DNA of 47,545 nt, taken from GCA-001856825 sp049965815 (GTDB lineage Archaea > Thermoplasmatota > Thermoplasmata > Thermoplasmatales > GCA-001856825). The translations under genes and the position numbers were made by a program. The notes under the pieces were generated by a model. The model did no database searches and was not told the DNA's origin. It saw only the letters and a list, made by a program, of their open reading frames with translations. This document shows positions 1 to 7,832 of the stretch, in pieces; position 1 is the first letter of the stretch; every line of letters begins with the position of its first letter. The stretch spans positions 1 through 47,545 of the forward strand of contig JBMFVV010000011.1 of NCBI GenBank assembly GCA_049965815.1, read 5' to 3'.

Positions 1-132
1 TGACAGAAGGGTAGTATTTCCCATGAAATCAGTGAATTAAGGGAGAGTAGATACAATATCTTCATTAAACAGAGCACAACTTCGCACAAAAGTTAAATTT
101 TCGAACTAAATAAGCCTCGCTTGAGGGTTATG

Positions 133-1020
133 ATGATTGATTCGCTTACGGAATTAGAGAATAAAAGATTGGCTATTAAGAAGGATCTTGATGAAAGCAG
201 AAAGAGAAGGGACGACCTTCGTGAAGAAATGGATAGATTTGCAGACGAAAGGGATGTCCTGAATAATAAGGTTAAGGAACTCATAAGATCGCTTAGGGAA
301 ATGAAAAGCACAAAAGATGAGTTGTCTAACAAGGCTGCAGACCTCAAGGCTAAGAAGGACAAGCTATCATCTGAATTTAGGAAAGAAATTAACGACAGGA
401 GATCTCTCCGCTCATCAATACTGAGGGATAAGGGGAAACAGATTGATCTCAGAAAACTGAAGAAGGAAAGGGACGACCTCATTAGGAGACAGATGACTGG
501 CGTTTACAACAAGAAGGAAGAAGAAGAGATAGTAAAGCGAATCAGAGGCGTAGATAAGACCGTAAAGGATTATGAAAAGGAGTCTGAGAAGATCGCACTT
601 GACGATGCTAGTTACAAGAAACTGGATGAAGATATTAAAACTAACAAGGAAGAAATAAAGAAGTTACAGGACGAATATACAGATACAGTTAAGGAAGTCA
701 TAAAGCTAAGGGATGGACAGAACAAGATTTATGAGGAAATGATAGAGACCAAGGGTAAGGCAGACGAGATACACGAGAAATACCTACAGGTTCAGGCTGA
801 ACTTTTCAAGGAGAATCAGAAACTGGATGAACTCTTCAACACGATCAAGGAATATGAGAAACTGATACTTGCAATGAAACAGAGACAGTCCAAGGAAAAG
901 AGAAAGGGAAAGGAGAACGAAGCCAAGGCAAAAGCTGAGGAAATATACGAAAAATTCAAGACAGGAGTATCCCTCTCCACAGAGGATATCCTCATACTGC
1001 AGAAGGCTGGATTCCTCTAA
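133..1020 (+). CDS. Coiled-coil protein (COG1340-like)
   Basis: The protein of about 295 residues is almost entirely charged heptad-type sequence rich in K, E, D and R, so it should form a long cytoplasmic coiled coil. I see no enzymatic motif. Its size and composition match the uncharacterised archaeal coiled-coil family COG1340. The open frame begins at a TTG (121), but a GAGG motif at 123-126 lies six bases before the ATG at 133, so I prefer 133; ATG 130 is also possible. A TTAAATTT box near 94-101 is a candidate promoter. The gene is followed by a DUF131 gene on the same strand. The function is unknown; a structural or chromosome-related role is only a guess. Confidence 0.85.
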   Translation: MIDSLTELENKRLAIKKDLDESRKRRDDLREEMDRFADERDVLNNKVKELIRSLREMKSTKDELSNKAADLKAKKDKLSSEFRKEINDRRSLRSSILRDKGKQIDLRKLKKERDDLIRRQMTGVYNKKEEEEIVKRIRGVDKTVKDYEKESEKIALDDASYKKLDEDIKTNKEEIKKLQDEYTDTVKEVIKLRDGQNKIYEEMIETKGKADEIHEKYLQVQAELFKENQKLDELFNTIKEYEKLILAMKQRQSKEKRKGKENEAKAKAEEIYEKFKTGVSLSTEDILILQKAGFL

Positions 1021-1034
1021 TATTAGTACCAAAT

Positions 1035-1130
1035 GTGACGGGTGAGGTTACGCCTCTATTCCAGAAGGCCGAAGATAAAATAAGGAAAGGTCTAAATGCA
1101 ATATTCCCTCAAGTGAGTCGGGGAAATTGA
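1035..1130 (+). CDS. Possible 31-residue peptide upstream of DUF131 gene
   Basis: A short frame starting at GTG 1035 encodes an amphipathic peptide (VTGEVTPLFQKAEDKIRKGL, then about 11 more residues). Its TGA stop overlaps the TTG start of the next gene in a TTGA arrangement, typical of coupled translation. The frame is open further upstream, into the end of the coiled-coil gene, but without ATG. There is no good ribosome binding site. It could be a leader peptide or chance; I cannot assign a family. Confidence 0.25.
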   Translation: MTGEVTPLFQKAEDKIRKGLNAIFPQVSRGN

Positions 1131-1522
1131 AACCGCTCACTTCCTTCCTCATTGCTGCAGCATTTTTCGTTGCATCTGAGGCAATTCTTGCCTATTACGG
1201 CTATGTAAAGATATTCGTCATTTTTTTCATTCCCGTATTCGTCTCCTCATCAATTTTTGCCTTTCTTCCTCTCCTGTTCTTTTTGATACCTGTCCTCTTT
1301 TCCCTAAGGCCAAATGAAGATACTTATCGTTACTATGTCCCTGGAACAGAAAATCTTGAATCGAATGTAGAACGGCAGAAGAATGAAACAAAATTTGGAG
1401 GCATAGTAATGATTGGACCCATTCCTATAGTTTTTGGAAAGGGAATCAGTGGAAGGGTCCTTATTATCCTTGCCACAATTATGCTGATCTTAATAATCGC
1501 CTGGTTTGTCCTCTCCAAGTGA
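1127..1522 (+). CDS. DUF131 (TIGR00304-like) membrane protein
   Basis: The 131-residue protein has about three membrane segments: two hydrophobic stretches in the first 60 residues and one at the C-terminus (about 108-129). Between them is a short soluble loop containing GGIVMIGPIPIVFGKG. That glycine/proline motif is the hallmark of the archaeal DUF131/TIGR00304 family, whose function is unknown. The start is a TTG, and no ATG lies upstream in frame before a stop at 1076. The 3' end overlaps the convergent nucleotidyltransferase gene by 33 bases, so transcripts from the two strands are complementary there. Confidence 0.85.
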   Translation: MKPLTSFLIAAAFFVASEAILAYYGYVKIFVIFFIPVFVSSSIFAFLPLLFFLIPVLFSLRPNEDTYRYYVPGTENLESNVERQKNETKFGGIVMIGPIPIVFGKGISGRVLIILATIMLILIIAWFVLSK

Positions 1523-2518
1523 GACAACGGTGCCCTCTATCTTACCACCCTTTCTGAGCAGTAATCCACCACCAATGACAGAATCAGATATGATGACACC
1601 TTCTCCTAGAACAGAGCCGAATGATAGAATAGAGTCCTCTATCTTGCTTCCGCTTCCAACGGTAGAATCATCATAGACAACAGAATTCTTTATCCTGACA
1701 TTGTCCTCTATTTCCACTCCATCATAAATCGCAACATCTTCAAGTATGCAGTTCTTCCCTATCTTCACGTTCTTGCCAAGATATATCTTGCCTAGGAGCT
1801 TCGACCCGTTGACTTTCTTCGTGGATTTTCCAGCGACGAAAACATTGGCCTTTATGAGGTCCCTGGGCCTACCAATGTCAATCCACGTACCTTTCATCCG
1901 GAAACCCCCTATCCTCTTACCGCTACTCTGGAGGGCTGGAAGAAGCTCTTTTGCAACATCAACCTGCTTCCCCTTCTCTATGTAGTCAAAAATCTCCGGC
2001 TCCATGACATATACGCCAACATTGGCCAGATTTGAAATAGGATTGACCTTCGGTTTCTCTTGAAATTCCAGGACCCTACCATTTCTGACTCTTGCTACTC
2101 CAAACTCTGACGGGTCATCCACCGGGGTAAGTCCAAGTGTTACGGTATTCTTGTTCTTCTTGTGGAAATTAACGAGACTCCTTACATCCTGCTGGAATAT
2201 TGTGTCTGCATTTCCAACAATGAATGTATTCTCTATGAACTTTTCCACCTTTTTCAGGCCGCCAGCTGTTCCGAGTGGCTCCTTCTCCACGGAAAATAAG
2301 ATATTTTTCCCTTTTGCTGCTTGGCCCGAAAAAAGATCTATAACTTTATCATACCTGTAGCTAACTGTCAGGATGTAATCGTTTGAAACCCTGGCTAGGG
2401 CCTCCATCAAATAAAAAACAACCGGCTTTCCCGCAACGGGTATTAGCGATTTGGGTATATTGTCAGTAATTGGCCGTAGCCTGGTTCCCAGGCCACCGGC
2501 CATTATTATTGATTTCAC
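1490..2518 (-). CDS. NDP-sugar pyrophosphorylase with hexapeptide-repeat tail
   Basis: The enzyme should transfer a nucleotidyl group from an NTP to a sugar 1-phosphate, making activated sugars for glycolipids or glycoproteins. The N-terminus carries the nucleotide-binding signature GGLGTRLRPIT followed by the PKSL lysine, and GNADTIF matches the metal-binding region. After about residue 235, isoleucine/valine-spaced turns (KIGKNC, SVVYDDSTVGSG) form a left-handed beta-helix. This two-domain layout matches glucose-1-phosphate thymidylyltransferase or mannose-1-phosphate guanylyltransferase relatives; the substrate cannot be fixed from sequence. The gene lies 9 bases downstream of ftsZ on the same strand and is probably cotranscribed with it. 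Confidence 0.9.
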   Translation of the reverse strand: MKSIIMAGGLGTRLRPITDNIPKSLIPVAGKPVVFYLMEALARVSNDYILTVSYRYDKVIDLFSGQAAKGKNILFSVEKEPLGTAGGLKKVEKFIENTFIVGNADTIFQQDVRSLVNFHKKNKNTVTLGLTPVDDPSEFGVARVRNGRVLEFQEKPKVNPISNLANVGVYVMEPEIFDYIEKGKQVDVAKELLPALQSSGKRIGGFRMKGTWIDIGRPRDLIKANVFVAGKSTKKVNGSKLLGKIYLGKNVKIGKNCILEDVAIYDGVEIEDNVRIKNSVVYDDSTVGSGSKIEDSILSFGSVLGEGVIISDSVIGGGLLLRKGGKIEGTVVSLGEDKPGDY

Positions 2519-2527
2519 GTTTGTTCT

Positions 2528-3718
2528 TCAGACTGTATCTATGTTCCAGTCCAGTCCTTTTGCTCCAGCTGCTTTGGCAATTGTGCTGAGCTCTCCCTTA
2601 GCTCCAAGCATATATGGCGATTTGACTCCGGTGAGAACAACAAGAACTCTTATTGCTCCCTTCAAGGAAGGATCTATTGAAGCTCCCCATATAATTCTAG
2701 CACTCGGGCTGACCTTCTGCTGGACCATTCTTACAGCCCCCTCAGCTTCAGCAACAGACATCTGATCGTCTCCGACCACTCTTACCAATGCGCCCTTTGC
2801 TTCGGATATATCTGCTTCAATAAGCGGAGAAGCTATAGCTTCCTGCACAGCTTGCTCTATCTTATTCTGGCCTGTTCCTTCGGATTCCCCAATACCGATC
2901 ATTGCAACGCCTCCACCGGCCATGATTGTCTTTATGTCTGCATAATCTAGATTGACAAGACCGGGTTTTGTAATGATCTCTGTTAGGCCTTTCAGTGCCT
3001 CCATCAGAATACCATCTGCAACCTTGAATGCCTGATCTAATGGCAGTCTAGGGACCAGTTGAAGAAGCTTATCGTTCGGGATAACTATCGTTGTGTCGGA
3101 ATTCCTCCTTATCTTCTCTAGTCCAAATAGGGCATTCTCCATTCTGACCCTTCCTTCAGAAGAAAATGGCAGTGTAACGACGCTGATAACTAACGCCTTC
3201 TGTCTCTTAGCTATGTCTGCAACAATAGGAGCAGATCCAGTACCGGTCCCTCCTCCCATTCCAGCGGTTACAAATGCAATGTCGACTCTTCCAAGGGCGT
3301 TAACAAGATCATCCTCTGCTTCTCTTGCGGCCTCCTCACCTACCTGTGGAAGTGCTCCTGCTCCCAATCCCCTGGTGATCCTTTTACCAAGCAATACTTT
3401 CCTGTGTGCCTTAATAGTTAATAGATGCTTTGCATCGGTATTTGCAGCAACCATCTCAGCACCAAAAACACCTTCCTCCATGCATCGATTGATTGTGTTA
3501 CTACCGCCGCCGCCGCACCCAACGATTTTAATGCCAACCTTCAATTGTTCTACTATTTTAGCAAGCTCCTCGTCATCTGGAGATGCAAGTGGAGCTCTTG
3601 GGCCTTGAATTCCAAGGACACCGGGACCTGAATTCGGTTGATCGTTCGTAGAATTTCCCTCTTCTCCGAGAGCACTCTTTATAATTGACTTCATAGGCAT
3701 ATCTATTACCCCTGTCAT
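2528..3718 (-). CDS. ftsZ: Cell division GTPase FtsZ
   Basis: FtsZ is the tubulin-like GTPase that assembles the division ring. The tubulin signature GGGTGTGS is at residues 155-162, preceded by the GCGGGGSN nucleotide-binding loop (about 68-75), with the NLDYADIKTIM segment of the T7-loop region further on. At 396 residues it has an N-terminal extension of about 60 residues before the GTPase core, which starts near VGIKIVGCGG. An internal ATG (MPMKS) is an alternative start. A long TATA-like run at about 3735-3747 lies close upstream, so the transcript may have little or no leader. It probably forms an operon with the nucleotidyltransferase gene. Confidence 0.97.
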   Translation of the reverse strand: MTGVIDMPMKSIIKSALGEEGNSTNDQPNSGPGVLGIQGPRAPLASPDDEELAKIVEQLKVGIKIVGCGGGGSNTINRCMEEGVFGAEMVAANTDAKHLLTIKAHRKVLLGKRITRGLGAGALPQVGEEAAREAEDDLVNALGRVDIAFVTAGMGGGTGTGSAPIVADIAKRQKALVISVVTLPFSSEGRVRMENALFGLEKIRRNSDTTIVIPNDKLLQLVPRLPLDQAFKVADGILMEALKGLTEIITKPGLVNLDYADIKTIMAGGGVAMIGIGESEGTGQNKIEQAVQEAIASPLIEADISEAKGALVRVVGDDQMSVAEAEGAVRMVQQKVSPSARIIWGASIDPSLKGAIRVLVVLTGVKSPYMLGAKGELSTIAKAAGAKGLDWNIDTV

Positions 3719-3729
3719 CTATATGTATG

Positions 3730-4007
3730 ACGCCATATATATATTTTACTAACTAATTGGATAGTCAACAACATTGGGTGATTCGAATTCTATGTAAAAA
3801 ACAATGAAGTATAACATCGAGACATATTTTGAGATTCGTCAGACGTTTGTCTTATTATAAAATGCACATTTTTTACATTATAGCCAAATGCAAAGATTTA
3901 TAGGCAACTCTATTGATATAAAATCGCCTATTATTCCAACAGCATGACCTATCTCTGATCCAAAGAAATAATTAAATATGAATGTTAAATAACGAAGTAG
4001 TGAAATT
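3730..4007. promoter_or_regulatory. Divergent ftsZ / VAT promoter region
   Basis: This AT-rich region of about 280 bases separates the divergently transcribed ftsZ and VAT genes. For ftsZ, the run of alternating TA at about 3735-3747 is a candidate TATA box. For VAT, TAATTAAATATG at about 3969-3980 is about 33 bases before the start. I see no open frame of note and no strong hairpin between them. Confidence 0.5.
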
Positions 4008-6230
4008 ATGGTTGATTACATAAATCTAGTTGTCTGGGAAGCCCTCCAAGAAGACGTAGGACTCATAAGAGCAAGAATAGACCAAGCCACAAGAGAGGCA
4101 CTAGGTGTTTCTATAGGCGAAATAATCAAAATTGAGGGGAAGAAAGTCACGGCAGCTAGAGTGTTTAGGTTAAGCGAAGAAGAAGAGAATAGAGGAATAA
4201 TAAGAATAGACCCGTTGGTGAGACAGAACTCAGGAGTTAGAGTAGGAGACAAGATAAAGGTTTCTAGGGCAGATGTAAAGCCTGCAGAAACTCTCGTGCT
4301 TGCTCCAATCATAGCTGAGAACCAGAGAATAAGGTTTGCTCCTGGAATCGAGGATTACGTGAGGAGATCCCTTCTACGCAGGCCAATAGTTGAAGGCGAC
4401 ATTATATCAGTTCAGGGACTAGCACTGACAAGCAAGGGTGGTGTCTCATTCAAAGTCGCTAAGGTGGGGAGTGGTAGAGGAATATTCATGGTCACAGAAG
4501 AGACTATGATAGAAATGCGGGAAGAGGCAATAACCGCAGAGGAAGAAGGAGAAAAGATAACTTATGAGGACATAGGAGGCCTTGGTGAAGAGTTAAGAAA
4601 AGTGAGAGAGATGATTGAACTCCCTCTCAAACACCCTGAGCTATTTGAGAGACTCGGAATAGACCCTCCAAAAGGCGTCATACTCTTTGGTCCCCCTGGA
4701 ACTGGGAAAACGCTGATTGCAAAAGCTGTAGCTAATGAGTCAGGTGCTAGATTTTATTCCATAAACGGCCCGGAGATCATTAACAAATTCTATGGAGAAA
4801 GTGAGAAAGCACTTAGAGAGACATTTGACAAGGCAGCGAAGGAATCACCTTCTATAATTTTCATTGATGAAATAGATTCCATAGCACCAAAAAGGGAAGA
4901 AACTCAGGGCGAGCTGGAGAGAAGGGTTGTAGCACAGCTGTTAACGCTGATGGACGGGTTGAAGAGCAGGGGACAGGTAATTGTTATTGCTGCTACAAAC
5001 CGTTTGGAAGCAGTGGACCCTGCACTTAGGAGACCTGGAAGATTTGACAGAGAAATTGAGATCGGAGTACCTGATAAAAAAGGTAGAAAGGAAATACTCC
5101 AGATACACTCCAGAGGAATGCCGTTTGAGGGGAAGACTGACGAGAGAGAGAAACTTCTTGATGAACTGGCATCTCTGACCCACGGATTTGTGGGCGCTGA
5201 TTTAGCAGCTTTGTCAAGAGAAGCTGCAATGAAGGCTCTGAGGAGATACCTTCCAGAAATAGACCTAGATAATCCGATACCAACTGAGATACTTGAAAAG
5301 ATGCACGTATCGAGCGAGGATTTCTTCTCGGCACTTAAGGAGATAGAGCCATCATCACTGAGGGAGGTCACAATAGAAATACCCAACGTTAGGTGGGAAG
5401 AGGTAGGTAACCTGGAGGATGTCAAGAAGGAGCTTATAGAAACAATTGAAATGCCTGTGAAGAACCCTGAAATATTTGACAGAATGGGGCTTAAACCATC
5501 GAGAGGGATCCTATTCTTTGGACCTCCCGGGACTGGAAAGACATTGCTAGCAAAAGCAGTAGCTACAGAAACGCAATCCAATTTCATATCCATAAAGGGA
5601 CCAGAGGTCATGAGCAAGTGGGTTGGGGAATCAGAGAAGGCAGTCAGGGAGATATTCAAGAAGGCCAAGCAAAGTGCACCAACCATAGTCTTCCTGGATG
5701 AGCTAGACGCGATAGCCCCTAGAAGAGGAATGTTTGCGTCCTCTGGCGTTACAGATAGGATCGTTAACCAACTTCTAACCAGCATGGATGGCATGGAAGC
5801 TATGAAGGGAGTAGTAATCCTGGCTGCGACCAACAGGTTGGATATAATAGATCCTGCACTTCTCAGGGCCGGCAGGTTTGATAGAATAATATTTATTGGC
5901 CCTCCGACAAAGGAAGCAAGACTCAAGATACTAAAGGTACATACTAAAAATATGCCGATAGACTCTGATGTGGACCTCGCGAAAATTGCAGAAAAAACGG
6001 TAAACTATACGGGGGCAGACCTGCAAAATTTAGTTAGGGAAGCAGGCCTCGAAGCGATCAGGAAAAACATCAACGCGAAAACAGTTACAATGGACGAGTT
6101 TGATGAAGCTATGAGAAAGGTTAAACCCAGTCTGGACGAGGAAACAATAAAATATTACGAAGAAGTATCTAAGAACATGAGCAGGGAGTATAAGCCTGCT
6201 CGCAAAGAGGATCTGGTGTATTACAGGTGA
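4008..6230 (+). CDS. vat: VCP-like AAA+ ATPase VAT (archaeal Cdc48/p97)
   Basis: This hexameric unfoldase pulls proteins apart and can feed the proteasome. The 740 residues match the usual size (about 745 in Thermoplasma). Residues 1-180 form the double-psi-barrel and beta-clam N domain. D1 has Walker A GPPGTGKT at 228-235 and Walker B IIFIDEID; D2 has a second GPPGTGKT at about 505-512 and IVFLDELD. Both AAA+ modules have sensor motifs (ATNRLEAVDPALRRPGRFDRE and its D2 counterpart), so both should hydrolyse ATP. The C-terminus ends in an aromatic tail, LVYYR, like the HbYX-type tails that dock proteasome activators. The last codons overlap the Shine-Dalgarno motif of the following PRC-barrel gene. 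Confidence 0.97.
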   Translation: MVDYINLVVWEALQEDVGLIRARIDQATREALGVSIGEIIKIEGKKVTAARVFRLSEEEENRGIIRIDPLVRQNSGVRVGDKIKVSRADVKPAETLVLAPIIAENQRIRFAPGIEDYVRRSLLRRPIVEGDIISVQGLALTSKGGVSFKVAKVGSGRGIFMVTEETMIEMREEAITAEEEGEKITYEDIGGLGEELRKVREMIELPLKHPELFERLGIDPPKGVILFGPPGTGKTLIAKAVANESGARFYSINGPEIINKFYGESEKALRETFDKAAKESPSIIFIDEIDSIAPKREETQGELERRVVAQLLTLMDGLKSRGQVIVIAATNRLEAVDPALRRPGRFDREIEIGVPDKKGRKEILQIHSRGMPFEGKTDEREKLLDELASLTHGFVGADLAALSREAAMKALRRYLPEIDLDNPIPTEILEKMHVSSEDFFSALKEIEPSSLREVTIEIPNVRWEEVGNLEDVKKELIETIEMPVKNPEIFDRMGLKPSRGILFFGPPGTGKTLLAKAVATETQSNFISIKGPEVMSKWVGESEKAVREIFKKAKQSAPTIVFLDELDAIAPRRGMFASSGVTDRIVNQLLTSMDGMEAMKGVVILAATNRLDIIDPALLRAGRFDRIIFIGPPTKEARLKILKVHTKNMPIDSDVDLAKIAEKTVNYTGADLQNLVREAGLEAIRKNINAKTVTMDEFDEAMRKVKPSLDEETIKYYEEVSKNMSREYKPARKEDLVYYR

Positions 6231-6235
6231 ATGAA

Positions 6236-6475
6236 ATGAGAAAATTCGTAACAGAGCTGAAAGGAAAAACGGTAATGACAAGTGAGGGCCTCATACTGGG
6301 AACAATATCAAATTTCATGGTTGACACAGACACAGGACAGATCAACCATGTGCTAGTTCATCCGGCTGAAGATATAGCCACCGACTCCCAAGAAAAGGAT
6401 GCACAGGGAAGGCTTGTGATCCCATTCAAGACTATGAGGTCTGTAAAAGACGTTGTAGTCCTAGAAATGAAGTAA
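6236..6475 (+). CDS. PRC-barrel domain protein
   Basis: The 79-residue protein has the PRC-barrel pattern: a strand KGKTVMTSEGLILGTI, a short loop, then a hydrophobic strand VVVLEM after the IPFKTMRSVKD turn. PRC barrels occur in RNA-processing factors such as RimM and, as small stand-alone proteins, widely in archaea with unknown role. A GTG at 6227 overlaps the VAT stop, but AGGTGA at 6225-6230 sits five bases before the ATG at 6236, which I take as the start. It is cotranscribed with VAT by position; a functional link is only inferred. Confidence 0.85.
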   Translation: MRKFVTELKGKTVMTSEGLILGTISNFMVDTDTGQINHVLVHPAEDIATDSQEKDAQGRLVIPFKTMRSVKDVVVLEMK

Positions 6476-6478
6476 AAC

Positions 6479-6506
6479 AATTTTATATCATTTATTTTTT
6501 TCTTCA
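6479..6506 (+). terminator. T-rich terminator after the VAT operon
   Basis: Directly after the PRC-barrel stop, the coding strand has a run of seven T followed by C/T-rich sequence (about 6495-6503). Archaeal RNA polymerase terminates at such runs without a hairpin. The next transcription unit (eL41) begins about 80 bases later with its own TATA-like box. Confidence 0.45.
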
Positions 6507-6583
6507 ACTGCCTATTTTTAGTAACCGAATATGATACAAACCCTTAAATTGACTTAGTAATAAGGGTTAGAAAAGGTGCTCTG

Positions 6584-6691
6584 ATGAGAAGGAGTTCTAG
6601 GGATTGGAAGAAAAGACACAATATGCGTTGGAAGTGGCGGAAGAAAAGAATGCGAAGACTGAAAAGGATCAGACGGGCATCTAGGAGTTAA
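6584..6691 (+). CDS. rpl41e: Ribosomal protein eL41
   Basis: This 35-residue protein is nearly all arginine, lysine and tryptophan; its core MRWKWRKKRMRRLKRIRR is the hallmark of eL41, the smallest protein of the archaeal/eukaryotic large ribosomal subunit. A GGTG motif at 6575-6578 precedes the ATG at 6584, and CTTAAAT near 6543 is a candidate TATA box. An internal ATG (residue 14) would give the shorter 22-residue form found in many species, so the N-terminal 13 residues may be an extension typical of this lineage or not translated. It ends three bases before tRNA-Trp, so the two may share a transcript. Confidence 0.85.
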   Translation: MRRSSRDWKKRHNMRWKWRKKRMRRLKRIRRASRS

Positions 6692-6694
6692 ACT

Positions 6695-6833
6695 GGGCGC
6701 ATGGGGTAGTCAGGCATCCTAGCGGGCTCCAGTTAGGGTTTGATTAAATGTGGGTCATCTGATGTTGATGATAAACTGGAGCGATGACCCTAAGAGATAC
6801 CCGCAGATCTGGGTTCAAATCCCAGTGCGCCCA
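6695..6833 (+). tRNA. trnW: tRNA-Trp (CCA anticodon) with intron
   Basis: The acceptor stem pairs GGGCGCA (6695-6701) with TGCGCCC (6826-6832), followed by discriminator A6833; the CCA end is not encoded. The T arm is CTGGG-TTCAAAT-CCCAG (6809-6825). The anticodon stem pairs GCGGG (6722-6726) with CCCGC (6800-6804), giving the spliced loop CTCCAGA with anticodon CCA (6729-6731). A 66-base intron lies after position 37. The D arm (GGGT/ATCC) is normal, with one extra base before the anticodon stem and a four-base variable loop. Confidence 0.93.
6733..6798 (+). ncRNA. tRNA-Trp intron resembling a box C/D guide RNA
   Basis: The splice sites fit a bulge-helix-bulge: outer helix GCGGG/CCCGC, bulges AGT and ATA, a four-pair centre CTCC/AGAG with one C-A mismatch, and inner helix TAGGG/CCCTA. 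Inside are box C-like TTGATTA (6740-6746), a 12-base guide, D' box CTGA (6759-6762), C'-like TTGATGA (6765-6771), a second 12-base guide and a D-like ATGA (6784-6787). The base five upstream of the D box (G6779) pairs with C34. The base five upstream of D' (G6754) pairs with C39. In Haloferax and Pyrococcus the same intron guides 2'-O-methylation of positions 34 and 39. Confidence 0.75.
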
Positions 6834-6835
6834 CC

Positions 6836-7159
6836 TGAAATTTAAACGATAATTCCGTTAGAACCTTTACCACTTTCAATTTTTATCATCTCCAATTTCA
6901 ATTGATTAAATTTGACTCATAAATCTTCTCAGGTGAAACAGACAGGAAGCAGATAAGATTCTCATTTCACGGAGGCTCTTCAATTGATATCTATGATAAC
7001 GATCACTAGTCTGAAATGTGACCATTCTAGGCAATCGTATCCCTAGGGAAACAAATCCAGTGAAACTGTCGCTATCGAGCCAATGAAATTTGTGGTTTTA
7101 ATGGAATACGAGAAAGATAAATTGCGTAAATTCTAGAAATTATCTTACACAGAGCTTCT
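6836..7159. other. Intergenic stretch with no gene seen
   Basis: No convincing open frame, tRNA or long repeat was found between tRNA-Trp and the small frameshifted gene. The sequence is AT-rich and stop-dense on both strands. Confidence 0.5.
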
Positions 7160-7452
7160 CTATACTTGTCTATGCTTATGATCTAATTTCTTATTGTTCG
7201 TCTGTTTTACATTCTTCCTTTGTGTAACCGTTGCAACATCTCCCTCCATACCTGTTCCCATCAGTTTCACTACCAATTTATAAGGTTCATCAGAGAATCC
7301 TTGAATTACTATTCCCATACTTGCTTTCCCCCAGTCGACGGTTCAATGAATTTGCACAAAATTGAGCTTGTAACATCTTTTGCCATTTCAAGCTCAATAA
7401 TAGCCATTTTGAACGCCCGCACAGTACGCGATTGTACCCCCATCTTTCTCAT
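7160..7452 (-). pseudogene. Small gene of about 99 codons split by a G-run frameshift
   Basis: Two minus-strand frames overlap: 47 codons from ATG 7452 to a stop at 7309, and 52 codons from ATG 7318 to a stop at 7160. They meet at a run of five G. One extra G would join them into a single frame through a T-G-G-K-A-S-M-G-I junction, giving a soluble protein of about 99 residues with ordinary coding composition (KMAIIELEMAKDV; GFSDEPYKLVVKLMG). I do not recognise the family. It may be a decaying gene, two overlapping genes, or a sequencing error in the homopolymer. It diverges from the winged-helix gene at 7552 and could share its control region. Confidence 0.45.
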
Positions 7453-7502
7453 CGACGCTATGTGTATCCATTTCTTGTTATAGAACTTTATCTATTACCT
7501 AA

Positions 7503-7540
7503 TTTATAATGCAAGATTACCCATTATTTAGTGCGTAATC
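7503..7540 (+). promoter_or_regulatory. TATA box and GATTAC...GTAATC inverted repeat
   Basis: TTTATAAT (7503-7510) is a TATA box for the winged-helix gene; read on the other strand it could also serve the divergent small gene. Between it and the ATG lie the inverted half-sites GATTAC (7515-7520) and GTAATC (7535-7540), exact reverse complements whose centres are 20 bases apart, that is, two helical turns. This placement would let a bound dimer block transcription start, so it is a candidate operator for the adjacent regulator. Confidence 0.5.
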
Positions 7541-7551
7541 AATATTGAAAT

Positions 7552-7830
7552 ATGGTACTGGTTAAAGCACTGGAAACTCAGTCTGGTGCTATGCGTCTCC
7601 TTCTTTACTTACTGAAGGGGCCATCTTACGTGACTCTCATCCTGAAGGAAACAGACATTCCCAATATTCAGTTGCTTAGGTCGATCGAGTTGCTCTTAGA
7701 ACTTAAATTGATACAGAAGAAGGTAGATACCTCAACATATCCTAAGCGGAATATCATCTCCCTTACTAACAAAGGAAAGCAGGTTGCGCAGAAAGTCAAG
7801 GATATAGAGACACTCCTTAAGGAACCGTAG
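7552..7830 (+). CDS. Small winged-helix transcriptional regulator
   Basis: The 92 residues fit a single winged helix-turn-helix domain. There are helical segments at about 10-35, a recognition-helix region PNIQLLRSIELLLEL at about 38-52, a beta-wing near KRNIISLTNKG and a C-terminal helix that could dimerise. The wing sequence resembles MarR/PadR-like archaeal regulators, but the subfamily is uncertain. There is no sensor domain or cysteine/histidine cluster, so no ligand can be suggested. The inverted repeat just upstream suggests autoregulation. It converges with the 75-residue gene, with only two bases between their stops. Confidence 0.75.
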   Translation: MVLVKALETQSGAMRLLLYLLKGPSYVTLILKETDIPNIQLLRSIELLLELKLIQKKVDTSTYPKRNIISLTNKGKQVAQKVKDIETLLKEP

Positions 7831-7832
7831 AA

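Noticed and set aside
4904..5926. Long minus-strand frame of 340 codons inside the VAT gene
   Set aside because: It is antisense to the conserved AAA+ modules, and its serine/leucine-rich translation shows no family motif.
7220..7483. Plus-strand frame of 87 codons
   Set aside because: It is antisense to the better-composed minus-strand frames at 7160-7452 and is rich in Cys, His and Ser without a recognisable pattern.
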